NCBI GenBank assembly: GCA_903893625.1
Contig: CAITND010000003.1
Span: forward strand, 1 to 55,181
From: an uncultured Oscillatoriales cyanobacterium
GTDB taxonomy: Bacteria; Cyanobacteriota; Cyanobacteriia; Cyanobacteriales; Microcoleaceae
Length of the DNA stretch: 55,181 nucleotides
Direction of reading: 5' to 3'
Every line of letters begins with the position of its first letter. Position 1 is the first letter of the stretch. A model generated the notes under the pieces. The model was not told the origin of the DNA, did not search any database, and saw only the letters and a program-made list of their open reading frames with translations. Positions 25,886-34,868 of the stretch are shown here, piece after piece. Made by a program: the position numbers and the translations under genes.

Positions 25886-26827
25886 ATGAACTCTAACGCA
25901 TCCAAACTTCCCATTTCTGTGCTAATTCCTGCTAAGAATGAGCAATCTAATTTACCCGCCTGTTTATCCAGTGTAGCGAGAGCCGATGAGATTTTTGTTG
26001 TCGATTCCCAAAGTAGCGATCGCAGTGTGGAAATCGCTGAAGATTATGGTGCAAAAGTTATCCAATTTTATTTTAAAGGGGGATGGCCGAAAAAGAAAAA
26101 TTGGTCATTAGAAACTTTACCTTTTAGAAATGAATGGGTGTTAATTGTCGATTGTGATGAACGCATTACTCCTGAGTCTTGGGATGAAATTGCTGAAGTG
26201 ATCAAGAACCCGGAATATACGGGATATTATATTAATCGTCGGGTGTTCTTTTTGGGAACTTGGGTTCGTCACGGTGGCAAATATCCTGACTGGAATTTAC
26301 GTTTGTTTAAGCACAAATTTGGCCGTTATGAAAACTTACAAACAGAAGATGTTCCCAATACCGGAGATAATGAAGTTCACGAGCACGTTGTCATATCTTC
26401 GGGCCAAGTGGGATATCTCAAAAATGATATGCTCCATGAAGATTTTAGAGATTTATTCCATTGGATTGAACGTCATAACCGTTATTCTAACTGGGAAGCA
26501 CGGGTTTATTACAATATTTTAACAGGTGCAGATGATAGTAAAACGATTGGTGCTAATCTCTTTGGAGATGCTGTTAAACGCAAACGATTTTTAAAGAAAA
26601 TTTGGGTTCGCTTACCCTTTAAACCTCTGTTACGGTTTATTTTATTCTATATTATCCAATTAGGATTCTTAGATGGAAAAGCGGGATATATTTATGGTCG
26701 TCTTTTAAGCCAATATGAATACCAGATCGGTGTTAAATTGTTTGAATTGCGTAAATTTGGCGGACAATTAAATGTCACCCCTAAACCTGTTCAACCTTCT
26801 GTTTCCTCTTCTATAACACGAAATTAA
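25886..26827 (+). CDS. GT2 glycosyltransferase (WaaE/KdtX-like)
   Basis: 313 residues from ATG 25886; a frame extension to 25829 would overlap the preceding gene and lacks a ribosome site. N-terminal ISVLIPAKNEQSNLP, then DEIFVVDSQSSDRS, WPKKKNW, and WVLIVDCDERITPE, which carries the DxD-type metal site. Later YYINRRVFFLGTWVRHGG and WNLRLFKH, and a hydrophobic stretch near the C terminus (LRFILFYIIQLGF) suggesting membrane contact. Same family as LPS-core beta-1,4-glucosyltransferases. In context it probably adds another sugar to the hormogonium-type polysaccharide repeat. Confidence 0.85.
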   Translation: MNSNASKLPISVLIPAKNEQSNLPACLSSVARADEIFVVDSQSSDRSVEIAEDYGAKVIQFYFKGGWPKKKNWSLETLPFRNEWVLIVDCDERITPESWDEIAEVIKNPEYTGYYINRRVFFLGTWVRHGGKYPDWNLRLFKHKFGRYENLQTEDVPNTGDNEVHEHVVISSGQVGYLKNDMLHEDFRDLFHWIERHNRYSNWEARVYYNILTGADDSKTIGANLFGDAVKRKRFLKKIWVRLPFKPLLRFILFYIIQLGFLDGKAGYIYGRLLSQYEYQIGVKLFELRKFGGQLNVTPKPVQPSVSSSITRN

Positions 26828-26946
26828 GAGTGTCGGGTGTCCGATGTGGGGAAGGAGATAGGAGATAGAAGTTGGAGGAGAGAGGAATTTTAGTTTGTCG
26901 GTCAACAATCAACAGTCAATACCCCTCTATTCATCATTGATTTTTT

Positions 26947-27513
26947 ATGTTGCAAGAAAAAACAACCTTTGTAGATTTACGACAATATGATCAATCCAAT
27001 TTTGATCGAGGAAAACCTGGTTGGTTTGTGCTGTTGTGGTGGTTTGTTCAAGCGATCGCTTTTCCCTTAACGTTACATCCTTTTAATAGAATTCGCTGTC
27101 AATTATTACGATTATTTGGGGCTAAAGTTGGCGAAGGAGTTGTGCTGCGTCCCACAGCCCGATTTACCTATCCTTGGAAAGTAACCATTGGTGATTACAG
27201 TTGGATTGGAGATGATGTTGTATTTTATAGTTTAGATGAAATTATTGTGGGCGAACATTGTGTTATTTCCCAAAAAAGCTATTTATGCACCGGAGGTCAC
27301 GATATTAAAACGCCTGAGTTTAAATTAAAAACGGCTCCGATTGTGATTGAAGATGGTGCTTGGGTTGCTATGGATTGTTTTATCGGGCCAGGGGTGAAAA
27401 TTGGCGCTAATTCAGTAATTGGGGCGCGTAGTAGTGTGTTTAAAAGTATGCCTTCTGGACAAGTTTGTATTGGTTCGCCTTGTCGTCCCTGTTATCCTAG
27501 ACCAATGAATTAA
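26947..27513 (+). CDS. hpsU: Left-handed beta-helix acetyltransferase, HpsU/WcaF-like
   Basis: 188 residues. Hexapeptide-repeat protein: VGEGVVLRPTARFTYPWKV, IGDYSWIGDDVVFYSL, CVISQKSYLCTGGHDI with the catalytic His, IEDGAWVAMDCFIGPG and VKIGANSVIGARSSV. The N-terminal FVDLRQYDQSNFDRGKPGW matches the family annotated as HpsU in cyanobacteria (WcaF relatives). It would acetylate sugars of the polysaccharide made by the two preceding glycosyltransferases; 119 bases containing heptamer-like repeats separate it from them. A strong hairpin follows at 27549-27569. Confidence 0.8.
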   Translation: MLQEKTTFVDLRQYDQSNFDRGKPGWFVLLWWFVQAIAFPLTLHPFNRIRCQLLRLFGAKVGEGVVLRPTARFTYPWKVTIGDYSWIGDDVVFYSLDEIIVGEHCVISQKSYLCTGGHDIKTPEFKLKTAPIVIEDGAWVAMDCFIGPGVKIGANSVIGARSSVFKSMPSGQVCIGSPCRPCYPRPMN

Positions 27514-27548
27514 ACCCATTAAGTCTTGCTTCCTTGGGTTTAGGGGGG

Positions 27549-27596
27549 GTCGGAGGCATAGCCTCCGACGGGGGAGTTCCAATACAAGGTATTGGA
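27549..27596 (+). terminator. Two perfect hairpins after hpsU-like gene
   Basis: GTCGGAGGC (27549-27557) pairs with GCCTCCGAC (27561-27569) across ATA; nine bases later TCCAATAC (27578-27585) pairs with GTATTGGA (27589-27596). The first is strong and terminator-like although no long T run follows. Confidence 0.55.
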
Positions 27597-27738
27597 GCAA
27601 GGGAATAAAGGATGGGAAAAGGGAATCAGATTATTATAGACTCAAGTTCCCATTTATGCAACCCATATTTGTGATATTTCAGTTTTGAAGGTTTTCCAGG
27701 GGAAAACGGTGTTTATAATAATCGACAACTAGGACGGT

Positions 27739-28812
27739 TTAATCCCGTTTTGTTTCTGAATGCCGTTCTAAGGCAAATTGGATTAATTGATGGACTAATT
27801 CACCGAAGGAAACGCCTGTTGCAGCCCAAAGTTGGGGATACATACTCGTAGCCGTAAAACCAGGAAGGGTATTAATTTCATTAATTAAAATTTCTCCAGT
27901 TTGTTCTAAATAGAAAAAGTCAACCCGTCCTAACCCGGCGGCATCAACGGCTAAAAACGCTTGAACTGCCATTTCTTGAATTTTTTTTGCTATTTCATCA
28001 CTGACTTTTGCGGGAATAAATAAATCCGCTTTACCTTCAGTGTATTTAGTTTCATAATCGTAGAAATCACTCTTAAAGGTAATTTCTCCAACAACAGAAG
28101 CCTGGGGTTGATCGGTTCCTAATACAGCACATTCTAATTCTCTAGCAATGACTCCCGCTTCTACGATAATTCGTCGATCATAACTAGCTGCGTTATCTAA
28201 GGCGGTTTCTAATTCTTGACGGTTTCTAACTTTAGAAATCCCGACGGATGACCCTAAATTGGCAGGTTTAACAAAACAAGGATAACCTAATTCTGCTTCT
28301 AATTGATCACATAATTTGGGGAAAATACAGGGGTTTGAATAAATTTGCGATCGCGTCACCATTTTATATTTAACTTGGGGTAAACCCGCTTGAGAAAATG
28401 CCATTTTCATCGCAATTTTATCCATCCCAATAGCAGACCCCAAAACCCCAGAACCCACAAAGGGAACTTGCATTAAGGTTAATAATCCTTGGATCGTACC
28501 ATCTTCTCCGTTGGGGCCATGTAAAATCGGAAACCAAAGGTCAATTTCTGATAGATTAATCGTTTGGGGAAGGCGATCGGACGGTTGGACTTCATCGCTG
28601 CTCAATAGGGTTTTTCCCGACTCTAAAACCTGTTGGGCAATGTTGCTATCTTTCCAAACCCCATCTTTTTGAATATATACGGGTAGCAGTTCGTATCGAT
28701 TTGCATTCTCATCGGTTGTTAAGGCTTTTGCGATCGCTCTAGCGGAACTAATAGAAACTTCATGTTCGCCAGAACACCCACCAAATAGTAGTCCTACCCG
28801 TAATTTAGTCAT
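27739..28812 (-). CDS. ddl: D-alanine--D-alanine ligase
   Basis: 357 residues. [17 protein letters not shown] at the N terminus, [11 protein letters not shown], the ATP-grasp core ([24 protein letters not shown]-type), and [18 protein letters not shown] with the metal-binding Glu and Asn. The enzyme joins two D-alanines for peptidoglycan precursor synthesis. Standard length; starts ATG 28812. Upstream is a long tandem heptamer tract (28855-28987). No other cell-wall gene is adjacent. Confidence 0.96.
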   Translation of the reverse strand: MTKLRVGLLFGGCSGEHEVSISSARAIAKALTTDENANRYELLPVYIQKDGVWKDSNIAQQVLESGKTLLSSDEVQPSDRLPQTINLSEIDLWFPILHGPNGEDGTIQGLLTLMQVPFVGSGVLGSAIGMDKIAMKMAFSQAGLPQVKYKMVTRSQIYSNPCIFPKLCDQLEAELGYPCFVKPANLGSSVGISKVRNRQELETALDNAASYDRRIIVEAGVIARELECAVLGTDQPQASVVGEITFKSDFYDYETKYTEGKADLFIPAKVSDEIAKKIQEMAVQAFLAVDAAGLGRVDFFYLEQTGEILINEINTLPGFTATSMYPQLWAATGVSFGELVHQLIQFALERHSETKRD

Positions 28813-28854
28813 ATTAATCTAAACGCAGTTTCAAATCTCTGGAAATACTATAGC

Positions 28855-28987
28855 AGGGAATAGGGAGCAGGGAGCAGGGGAGGCAGGGGAAGCAGGGGAA
28901 GCAGGGGAAGCAGGGGAAAGAAATTATATCTTCCCTATTACCTATTCCCTATTCCCTATTCCCTATTCCCTATTCCCTATTCCCTAT
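28855..28987. repeat. Heptamer tandem tracts, mutually complementary
   Basis: The left part has GGGAATA, GGGAGCA and GGGGAAGCA-type units (about 28855-28918), the right part about eight CCCTATT units (28930-28987). The two sides are complementary and could fold into one large hairpin. Confidence 0.8.
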
Positions 28988-28988
28988 T

Positions 28989-29393
28989 TCATATAATTTT
29001 TTGAATTTTCGGTAATTTTAAACCCTGGACGGTTTCTTGCGGCTGCATTAATGGTAGAAATTCCTCTACTTTTTCAGCACCTGCATTTTGTAAGGCTTTT
29101 AAAAGTTGAGTAGTTTCATCCATGAACTGCTCCACATTAATTCCACTATAATCAGGATAATAATAGTCTAAGCGTCCCAGTCCTTCCCCCATTAAAATAA
29201 CGGCTCCTTTCCAATTTTTTTGGCTTAAATGATACAGTCCGACTGCTATTTGTAAAATACCTTGATAAAACTTCTTTTCCGGTTCTGATGCTTCCATCCA
29301 CAACGCCTCTAGGGTGTCGTGACACTCATAAAATTCTTGTTGATTAAATTCTTCAACTCCTTGCCAAAATTCTGATGGAATTTCTGCTTTCAT
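28989..29393 (-). CDS. DUF309 protein
   Basis: 134 residues. Contains the DUF309 hallmark EFYECHDTLEALWMEA (near residue 22) with conserved His, then FYQGILQIAVGLYHL and GRLDYY. The family is all-helical and widespread in cyanobacteria; the function is not established. Starts ATG 29393. The stop TGA (28989-28991) directly abuts the heptamer tract. Confidence 0.85.
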   Translation of the reverse strand: MKAEIPSEFWQGVEEFNQQEFYECHDTLEALWMEASEPEKKFYQGILQIAVGLYHLSQKNWKGAVILMGEGLGRLDYYYPDYSGINVEQFMDETTQLLKALQNAGAEKVEEFLPLMQPQETVQGLKLPKIQKII

Positions 29394-29496
29394 GAATTTA
29401 AACTCTCACACTTAAATCAGGAATTAGCAACAATTTATTAACAATTTATCTTCCTAAAATTTAACACCTAATAACGACACCAACACCCGATAATTA

Positions 29497-29859
29497 TTAC
29501 ATTGTGGAGCGAACTTTTTCAATTTCTTCTAGGGAAATTTTTTGTTGATCTCCAGCAAAATCATTGTCATGGGTTAGGAATAACATACAATGACATTCTT
29601 TGCGTTCTCGCATGGGAACACAGGGACAATTCCAGAAAGTGTTTTTGACCTCAGCTTCTTTATCTTCATAATGACGACAAGGACAAAGGGGCGCTCCTAA
29701 CTCGTCTTTATGTTTAGCTAACCCTTCAATAACAACAGCAGTAACAGAGGGTTCAGCACAAAAATAAGTTCCCGTGCGTCTGGCATACTGTTCAGAGAAC
29801 TGCTTCATTGCCATTAAGCTCTTTTGGCTGGCTAATTTATCGTTAGTTTTTGGGGTCAT
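29497..29859 (-). CDS. ftrC: Ferredoxin-thioredoxin reductase catalytic chain
   Basis: 120 residues, typical length. Cluster and active-site cysteines are visible: YFCAEPS, LCPCRHYED, FWNCPCVPMRE and ECHCMLF. The beta subunit binds a [4Fe-4S] cluster next to a redox-active disulfide and passes electrons from photosynthetic ferredoxin to thioredoxin. The variable subunit gene (ftrV) is not seen in this window, as expected since it is usually unlinked. Plant-type ferredoxins at 1915-2702 could be its donors. Confidence 0.96.
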   Translation of the reverse strand: MTPKTNDKLASQKSLMAMKQFSEQYARRTGTYFCAEPSVTAVVIEGLAKHKDELGAPLCPCRHYEDKEAEVKNTFWNCPCVPMRERKECHCMLFLTHDNDFAGDQQKISLEEIEKVRSTM

Positions 29860-29931
29860 GGATCGGCGTGTAATTTTATAACAATATTATTGTGAATTGT
29901 ACCGCAACAGGTGTCAATTGAGAAATATTAC

Positions 29932-31113
29932 CTAAAGATTTGATATTCTTAAGGAAGATTGAAGTTGAGGTTGGAGAGCGTGATCAGGACGAATTTCTAA
30001 TCCTAAATGAGATAATTTTTGGGTTTGAGGATCGGTTTTATCCCTGGGGGATATGGGGAAAGAATAGGGCCATAGTAACCAACGACTTCCTAATGGTAAT
30101 GTTTTCAAGGATTCGGGATTTTGAGTTAACCAAATCATCGGAAAATCGGGAGGATTTGTGACTAACGCATCTTCCCCAGAGTTAACATCAGCTAGGGTAT
30201 GAAGTACCACTCGATTTCCATAGACTAATCCTGTTTTTGCTGTCCATAACTGAACATTTAATTGACAGTGAGAGGCATAAAAATATAAAGATGCAGCGGC
30301 GATTACAGCTTGTTCAAAATCATCGGGTTGCCAGAAAAACGTACTATCTAAACCAATAATAATCTCCTGACCTCCATTAGATGTTTCTAATTCTCGGACT
30401 CTTAATTCGCCATAACGCGCACTAGAACGCCAATGAATTAAACGAGTCGGATCACCATAACGATAGGGTCTTAAGGTGCGGGTAACGCCTTCTGTTGCCA
30501 TTTGAAACTGGCGCTGTTCATAGACATTGGGATTATAATTTTGCCCGATTTCATCAATTAAAGGACAGGTCGTTAAGGGTAAAACAAAGGGATAAACAAT
30601 GGCGATGGCGGGTGATTTTCGTTCTCGACTACACCAAAATAATCCTAAGGGTGTGGCGGTTCTTAATTTCACTCCCACCCAATGATAAATTCCTCGTTTT
30701 TGGGTGGGAATATAAGTTACCCATTGATGGGAGTGATGGGGCGGTAAAAGTTCAATAACGGTTGCTGATTTTCCTAAACTTGGGGGTAATAAGTCCTGAA
30801 CTTGAATCAGAATTTTAGCTTGATTGCTGGGATTTTCAATGGTTAATTCTAGGGTTAAATCATCTCCAACACTAACAGGATTAATAGTTTCTCGTCGAAC
30901 TTGCAAAGATACTAGAGAACGTTGGGGTAAAACCGCAGCAATTGCTAGTAAAGCGAAACTAATACCACTAATTACATATAACCATCCTGCCATTGTATTT
31001 GTTGCGGCTGCAAAGAAAAAGATGGAGAGTGCGATTAGTAATCCGCCTCCATAAGCAGGAGCTATCCAATGAGATTCTAACCAACGTTGTAGGGGAAACC
31101 GATTTTTTGTCAT
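29932..31113 (-). CDS. DUF58 domain protein
   Basis: 393 residues. Two hydrophobic segments near the N terminus (YGGGLLIALSIFFFAAATN, LYVISGISFALLAIAAVL), then a beta-rich domain, then the DUF58 core LRPYRYGDPTRLIHWRSSAR (near 215) and a region with IIGLDSTFF resembling a von Willebrand A fold. DUF58 proteins often accompany MoxR ATPases and transglutaminase proteins, but neither is adjacent here. It is divergent from pilT across about 140 bases. Function unknown. Confidence 0.88.
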   Translation of the reverse strand: MTKNRFPLQRWLESHWIAPAYGGGLLIALSIFFFAAATNTMAGWLYVISGISFALLAIAAVLPQRSLVSLQVRRETINPVSVGDDLTLELTIENPSNQAKILIQVQDLLPPSLGKSATVIELLPPHHSHQWVTYIPTQKRGIYHWVGVKLRTATPLGLFWCSRERKSPAIAIVYPFVLPLTTCPLIDEIGQNYNPNVYEQRQFQMATEGVTRTLRPYRYGDPTRLIHWRSSARYGELRVRELETSNGGQEIIIGLDSTFFWQPDDFEQAVIAAASLYFYASHCQLNVQLWTAKTGLVYGNRVVLHTLADVNSGEDALVTNPPDFPMIWLTQNPESLKTLPLGSRWLLWPYSFPISPRDKTDPQTQKLSHLGLEIRPDHALQPQLQSSLRISNL

Positions 31114-31252
31114 AACTAAATCCTGTATCCTTCCCTTCTTTAGCTTAATTGATGATTACAAAATTTGTACAAAGGCTACAGGGAAGGAATATATTGCCTA
31201 TAATTCAGTTAATCCCAACTGCGTTGAAGTCAGCTAAACAACCATACAGCTT

Positions 31253-32467
31253 ATGACCAACTCCGCCTCCCCCAAACCTATCCCCAAGATGCCTCCACCC
31301 CCTGCTCCTGTTTCAGTGGAGTCTGCATCGATGTCCATTGCCTCTGCTTCCTCGATTAAACTGATGGTGAAAGATGCTTATAGCAAAAAAGCATCAGATA
31401 TTCATATTCGAGTCGGACATACTCCTCGATTTAGAATTCAAGGACAAATGGCGCGGGCAAAGGATCATGTTAAAGTGACTCCTGAACTGTTTGAACATTA
31501 TTTAGATGAAATTCTGAATCCCCATCAACGCCAAATATTTGCGGAAACGAAAGAATTAGACACCGCCATATTTTATCCAGGGTTAGTGCGCTGTCGGGTG
31601 AATTGTTTTGATTCCCTGACTGGGGGGGCGATGGTTTTGCGTCTGATTCATTTGCAGATTCCCTCTATTGATGAGTTAGGATTGCCTGCTGTTCTCAAAA
31701 ATATTATTGGTTATCCCCAGGGTTTAATCTTAATTACAGGGCCAACGGGTTCCGGGAAGTCCTCGACCTTAGCGGCGATGATTCGTCATCTGAATGAAAC
31801 GGCTAAAAAACATATTGTCACCATTGAAGACCCGATTGAATTTGTTCACCCCTCGAAGATGTGTTTGATTAGTCAACGGGAAGTTGGCTTACATACGTTA
31901 GAATTCCATAACGCATTACGGGCGGTTTTGCGGGAAGATCCCGATGTGATTCTGATTGGGGAAATGCGCGATCGCACCACTGTTAACACGGCGTTACAAG
32001 CTTCACAAACGGGTCACTTAGTTTTAGGAACCCTCCACACCCGGAACGCTTTAAGCGCCTTGAATCGTCTGTTAAACCTGTTTAACGTAGATGAACAACC
32101 TGCGGTGCGGATTTCAATTTGTGATTCTTTAGTGGCGGTGATTGCTCAATTATTAGTTCCCACTGTGGATAATAAACGCACGGCGGTTCACGATGTTCTG
32201 GTTAACACTCCAGCCATGCGAGATTATCTGCTCAAAGGCGATGAGGAAAATGCTTTACAGTTAATGGAATCGGATACTTATGAAGGAATGCAATTGATTA
32301 ACCAAGCTCTATTTGAACAGGTGCTTGCCACACGGGTAACAATGGAAGAAGCGGAAAAAATCTCCCCCGATGCTACGGATTTAGACCGTCGTTTCCGCAC
32401 CGCCGGGATCGATTCTGCCGGGATGGCCCGCCAATTCAAAGGAGGTAAATCGCCCTTTAGTGCTTAA
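31253..32467 (+). CDS. pilT: Twitching motility ATPase PilT
   Basis: 404 residues. Pro-rich N-terminal tail (PKPIPKMPPPPAPV), then the PilT/PilB core: Walker A GPTGSGKSS near residue 163, Asp box (IVTIEDPIEF), Walker B-type LIGEMRD and His box (GTLHTRN). A retraction ATPase drives type IV pilus disassembly for gliding and phototaxis. The length and Pro-rich tail recall the PilT2-type paralogue of cyanobacteria more than the short PilT1, but this is uncertain. No other pilus gene is near. Starts ATG 31253. Confidence 0.93.
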   Translation: MTNSASPKPIPKMPPPPAPVSVESASMSIASASSIKLMVKDAYSKKASDIHIRVGHTPRFRIQGQMARAKDHVKVTPELFEHYLDEILNPHQRQIFAETKELDTAIFYPGLVRCRVNCFDSLTGGAMVLRLIHLQIPSIDELGLPAVLKNIIGYPQGLILITGPTGSGKSSTLAAMIRHLNETAKKHIVTIEDPIEFVHPSKMCLISQREVGLHTLEFHNALRAVLREDPDVILIGEMRDRTTVNTALQASQTGHLVLGTLHTRNALSALNRLLNLFNVDEQPAVRISICDSLVAVIAQLLVPTVDNKRTAVHDVLVNTPAMRDYLLKGDEENALQLMESDTYEGMQLINQALFEQVLATRVTMEEAEKISPDATDLDRRFRTAGIDSAGMARQFKGGKSPFSA

Positions 32468-32571
32468 TGTTGACGGTTGACGGTTGACCGCCAACAGACA
32501 ACAGACAATCGCCAACAGACAACACACTCTTCGTTCTATAATTTTGCAGTAACTTTAATCTTACCTCTATC

Positions 32572-33090
32572 GTGATCGCCCTTTATCCTGGTAGCTTTGA
32601 TCCAGTTACATTAGGACATTTAGATGTTATCGAGCGAGGTTGTAAACTGTTTGAACGGGTGATTGTGGCGGTCTTAGGAAATCCGAATAAAAAGCCTTTA
32701 TTTACCGTAGAGGAAAGGATTGAACAAATGCGCTACAGTACCCAACATCTGAACAATTTAGAAGTAGCCAGTTTTGATGGTCTAACGGTAGACTATGCAA
32801 AACTACGGAACGCTCAAGTTTTACTCCGAGGACTACGAGTTCTTTCAGATTTTGAATTAGAACTGCAAATGGCCCTGATCAATAAAACTCTGTCAACAGA
32901 AATTGAGACCGTGTTTTTGGCAACCTCAAAGGAATATAGTTTCCTTTCCAGTAGTGTTGTCAAAGAGATTGCCCGATTTGGGGGTTCCGTTGATCATCTT
33001 GTTCCTAATCACGTTGCTAAAGAAATCTATAAATGTTACGCCAGGAATCAAACCCAAGAACTGAACCCGAACCAAATGGACTCCGTGTAG
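32572..33090 (+). CDS. coaD: Pantetheine-phosphate adenylyltransferase
   Basis: 172 residues from GTG 32572. The nucleotidyltransferase motif [16 protein letters not shown] (near residue 5) has the TxGH signature; [28 protein letters not shown] and [13 protein letters not shown] are standard CoaD features. It catalyses the penultimate step of coenzyme A synthesis. The 3' end overlaps the next gene by 58 bases in another frame, a strong sign of linked expression. Upstream are TTGACGG and AACAGAC repeats. Confidence 0.95.
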   Translation: MIALYPGSFDPVTLGHLDVIERGCKLFERVIVAVLGNPNKKPLFTVEERIEQMRYSTQHLNNLEVASFDGLTVDYAKLRNAQVLLRGLRVLSDFELELQMALINKTLSTEIETVFLATSKEYSFLSSSVVKEIARFGGSVDHLVPNHVAKEIYKCYARNQTQELNPNQMDSV

Positions 33091-33677
33091 AACCTGAAAC
33101 TCCGGTGAATAATTCCCCTGGAATTGATATCCAACGGGAACTAAACCGACTAGAGGAGATGATTCTCGATAGTCCTAGAATTCCCTTAACTCGACGTACT
33201 TTAGTCGATGAAGAACAGTTACTCGATCAATTAGATTTAATTCGATTGAATTTACCGAGTGCCTTTCAAGAGTCAGATATTATCGTCCGTCATAAGGATG
33301 AAATTCTTCAAGAAGCGGAAGAATATGCTCAGGAAATTATTGATGCGGCGGAACAAAGAGCCGCTCGAATATTAAATGAAATGGGTTTAATTCAACAAGC
33401 AAAATCTGAAGCTGATCAATTGCGTCAACAAGTTCAACATGAATGTGATACGCTTCAACAACAAACGTTGTCTGAAATTGAACAAATTCGTTATCGTCTT
33501 CAACAGGAATTAGAAGAAAAGCGATCGCGGACTATGGCGGAATGTGAAGAAATTCAAAACGGTGCAGATGACTATGCGGATCACGTTCTGGGTAGTATCG
33601 AACAACAGTTAAATGAAATGATGCGAGTGATTCGTAATGGCCGTCAACAAATCCAGGGAAATAACCCCACACGATAA
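33033..33677 (+). CDS. Coiled-coil protein (DivIVA-like), overlaps coaD
   Basis: 214 residues from ATG 33033, inside the coaD 3' end. The first 30 residues are polar ([18 protein letters not shown]). A conserved segment [20 protein letters not shown] leads into a long coiled coil (about 85-200) rich in Glu, Gln and Ala: [37 protein letters not shown]. It resembles the DivIVA-like or F-ATPase-b-like cyanobacterial hypothetical that usually follows coaD. No membrane segment. A structural or cell-division role is possible but unproven. Confidence 0.75.
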   Translation: MLRQESNPRTEPEPNGLRVEPETPVNNSPGIDIQRELNRLEEMILDSPRIPLTRRTLVDEEQLLDQLDLIRLNLPSAFQESDIIVRHKDEILQEAEEYAQEIIDAAEQRAARILNEMGLIQQAKSEADQLRQQVQHECDTLQQQTLSEIEQIRYRLQQELEEKRSRTMAECEEIQNGADDYADHVLGSIEQQLNEMMRVIRNGRQQIQGNNPTR

Positions 33678-33817
33678 CTCCATTAATAGGGGGTTTCTAC
33701 TCGTTAGGATACGGGAAATCAGGAGATAGCCAAGGCGTTATTTACAGCGTCTATTCAGCCGTCTCCGATTTTCATGGACAGATTTTTCTGAGGATTTAAA
33801 ATTGCATTGAGAAACTT

Positions 33818-34663
33818 ATGTTAAATAATATTCGGCTATTACTTCAAGCTTGCCATAATCTCAATATTCCTTATGAAATTCTGCATAGTCATGAGAATTT
33901 AGTCAAAATTAAACTCGATAAGAATTATTATTTTTGTAATCATAGCACACCTTTAGTCGATCAATCTGTTTTCAAAATTCTCAAAGATAAAGAATATACT
34001 TACTCAATTTTACAGGAAAAAATTAAAATCCCGAAAACATCTGGCTTTCTTTCCCCATTCTGCGATGAAAAATATCAAGAGTATTTAAAGTTTAAAACTA
34101 TTCCTGATATTGCAACTGAAATCCAAAGAATTTTTCAATTTCCCGTGATTGTTAAACGCAATTCTGGTGCCAGTGGACACAATGTTTTTTTATGTCATAA
34201 TCTTGAACAAATTGAAACGGCATTAACCACAATTTTTAATATCCACGATAAAAGTTATGATTATATTGCTGTTGCTCAAGAATATATTTTAATTCAACGA
34301 GAATATCGAGCCATTTTTTTAAATCAAAAATTAATCTTACTGTATGAAAAAGATATTGGTCAGGCAAAATTTACCGGAAATTTAAGCCCTTTACATTGGG
34401 AAGGAGCGCAAGCCAAATATATTAATAATCATCAAATTATATCAGAGATTGAAACGTTTTGTCAACCTATTTTCCCAGAATTAAATTTAGACTATACTGG
34501 GTTAGATATTGCGGTAGATAAGCATGATCAATATTGGTTTATTGAGGCTAACTCCCATCCGAATTATGATATTTTTACTAGAGATAATGGGTCAGAACTC
34601 GCTATCCAAGTCTTTGAAAAAATGTTAACCTTTCTAGCGTCTAAAACAGGGAATAGGGAATAG
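33818..34663 (+). CDS. Orphan ATP-grasp ligase
   Basis: 281 residues from ATG 33818. ATP-grasp features: FPVIVKRNSGASGHNVFL (glycine-rich loop and ATP-binding Lys near 113), VAQEYILIQREYRAIFL, and DIAVDKHDQYWFIEANSHPN with the metal-binding Glu and Asn near 240. It resembles the RimK/cyanophycin-synthetase C-terminal ligases that join a carboxylate to an amine. No substrate domain and no peptide precursor gene were seen near it. The last residues, SKTGNRE, and the TAG stop are encoded by GGGAATA heptamers. Alternatively a peptide-modifying or D-Ala-ligase-like enzyme. Confidence 0.75.
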   Translation: MLNNIRLLLQACHNLNIPYEILHSHENLVKIKLDKNYYFCNHSTPLVDQSVFKILKDKEYTYSILQEKIKIPKTSGFLSPFCDEKYQEYLKFKTIPDIATEIQRIFQFPVIVKRNSGASGHNVFLCHNLEQIETALTTIFNIHDKSYDYIAVAQEYILIQREYRAIFLNQKLILLYEKDIGQAKFTGNLSPLHWEGAQAKYINNHQIISEIETFCQPIFPELNLDYTGLDIAVDKHDQYWFIEANSHPNYDIFTRDNGSELAIQVFEKMLTFLASKTGNRE

Positions 34664-34687
34664 GGAATAGGGAATAGGGAATAGGAA
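34648..34687 (+). repeat. GGGAATA heptamer tract
   Basis: About five GGGAATA units; the first ones overlap the end of the ATP-grasp gene and supply its stop codon. Confidence 0.85.
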
Positions 34688-34868
34688 TAACAAGATTTCA
34701 CCTTTCTGTGCAAGTTAACTATCTGTCACAACCCTTAACAATTAACCGCGATTTTCAATTACAACAAGAATTGTACTTTCCGAAGATCTAGGTTAGAACT
34801 AAAATACGATTCTATCCCTCGGTTCAATCAACCTCTGATTCCCCTAACATTGTTTCATATTACTTCAA

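Noticed and set aside
28855-28987. Possible CRISPR array from regularly repeated units
   Set aside because: Units are 7 bases, directly adjacent, with no spacers and no cas genes; it is a tandem heptamer tract.
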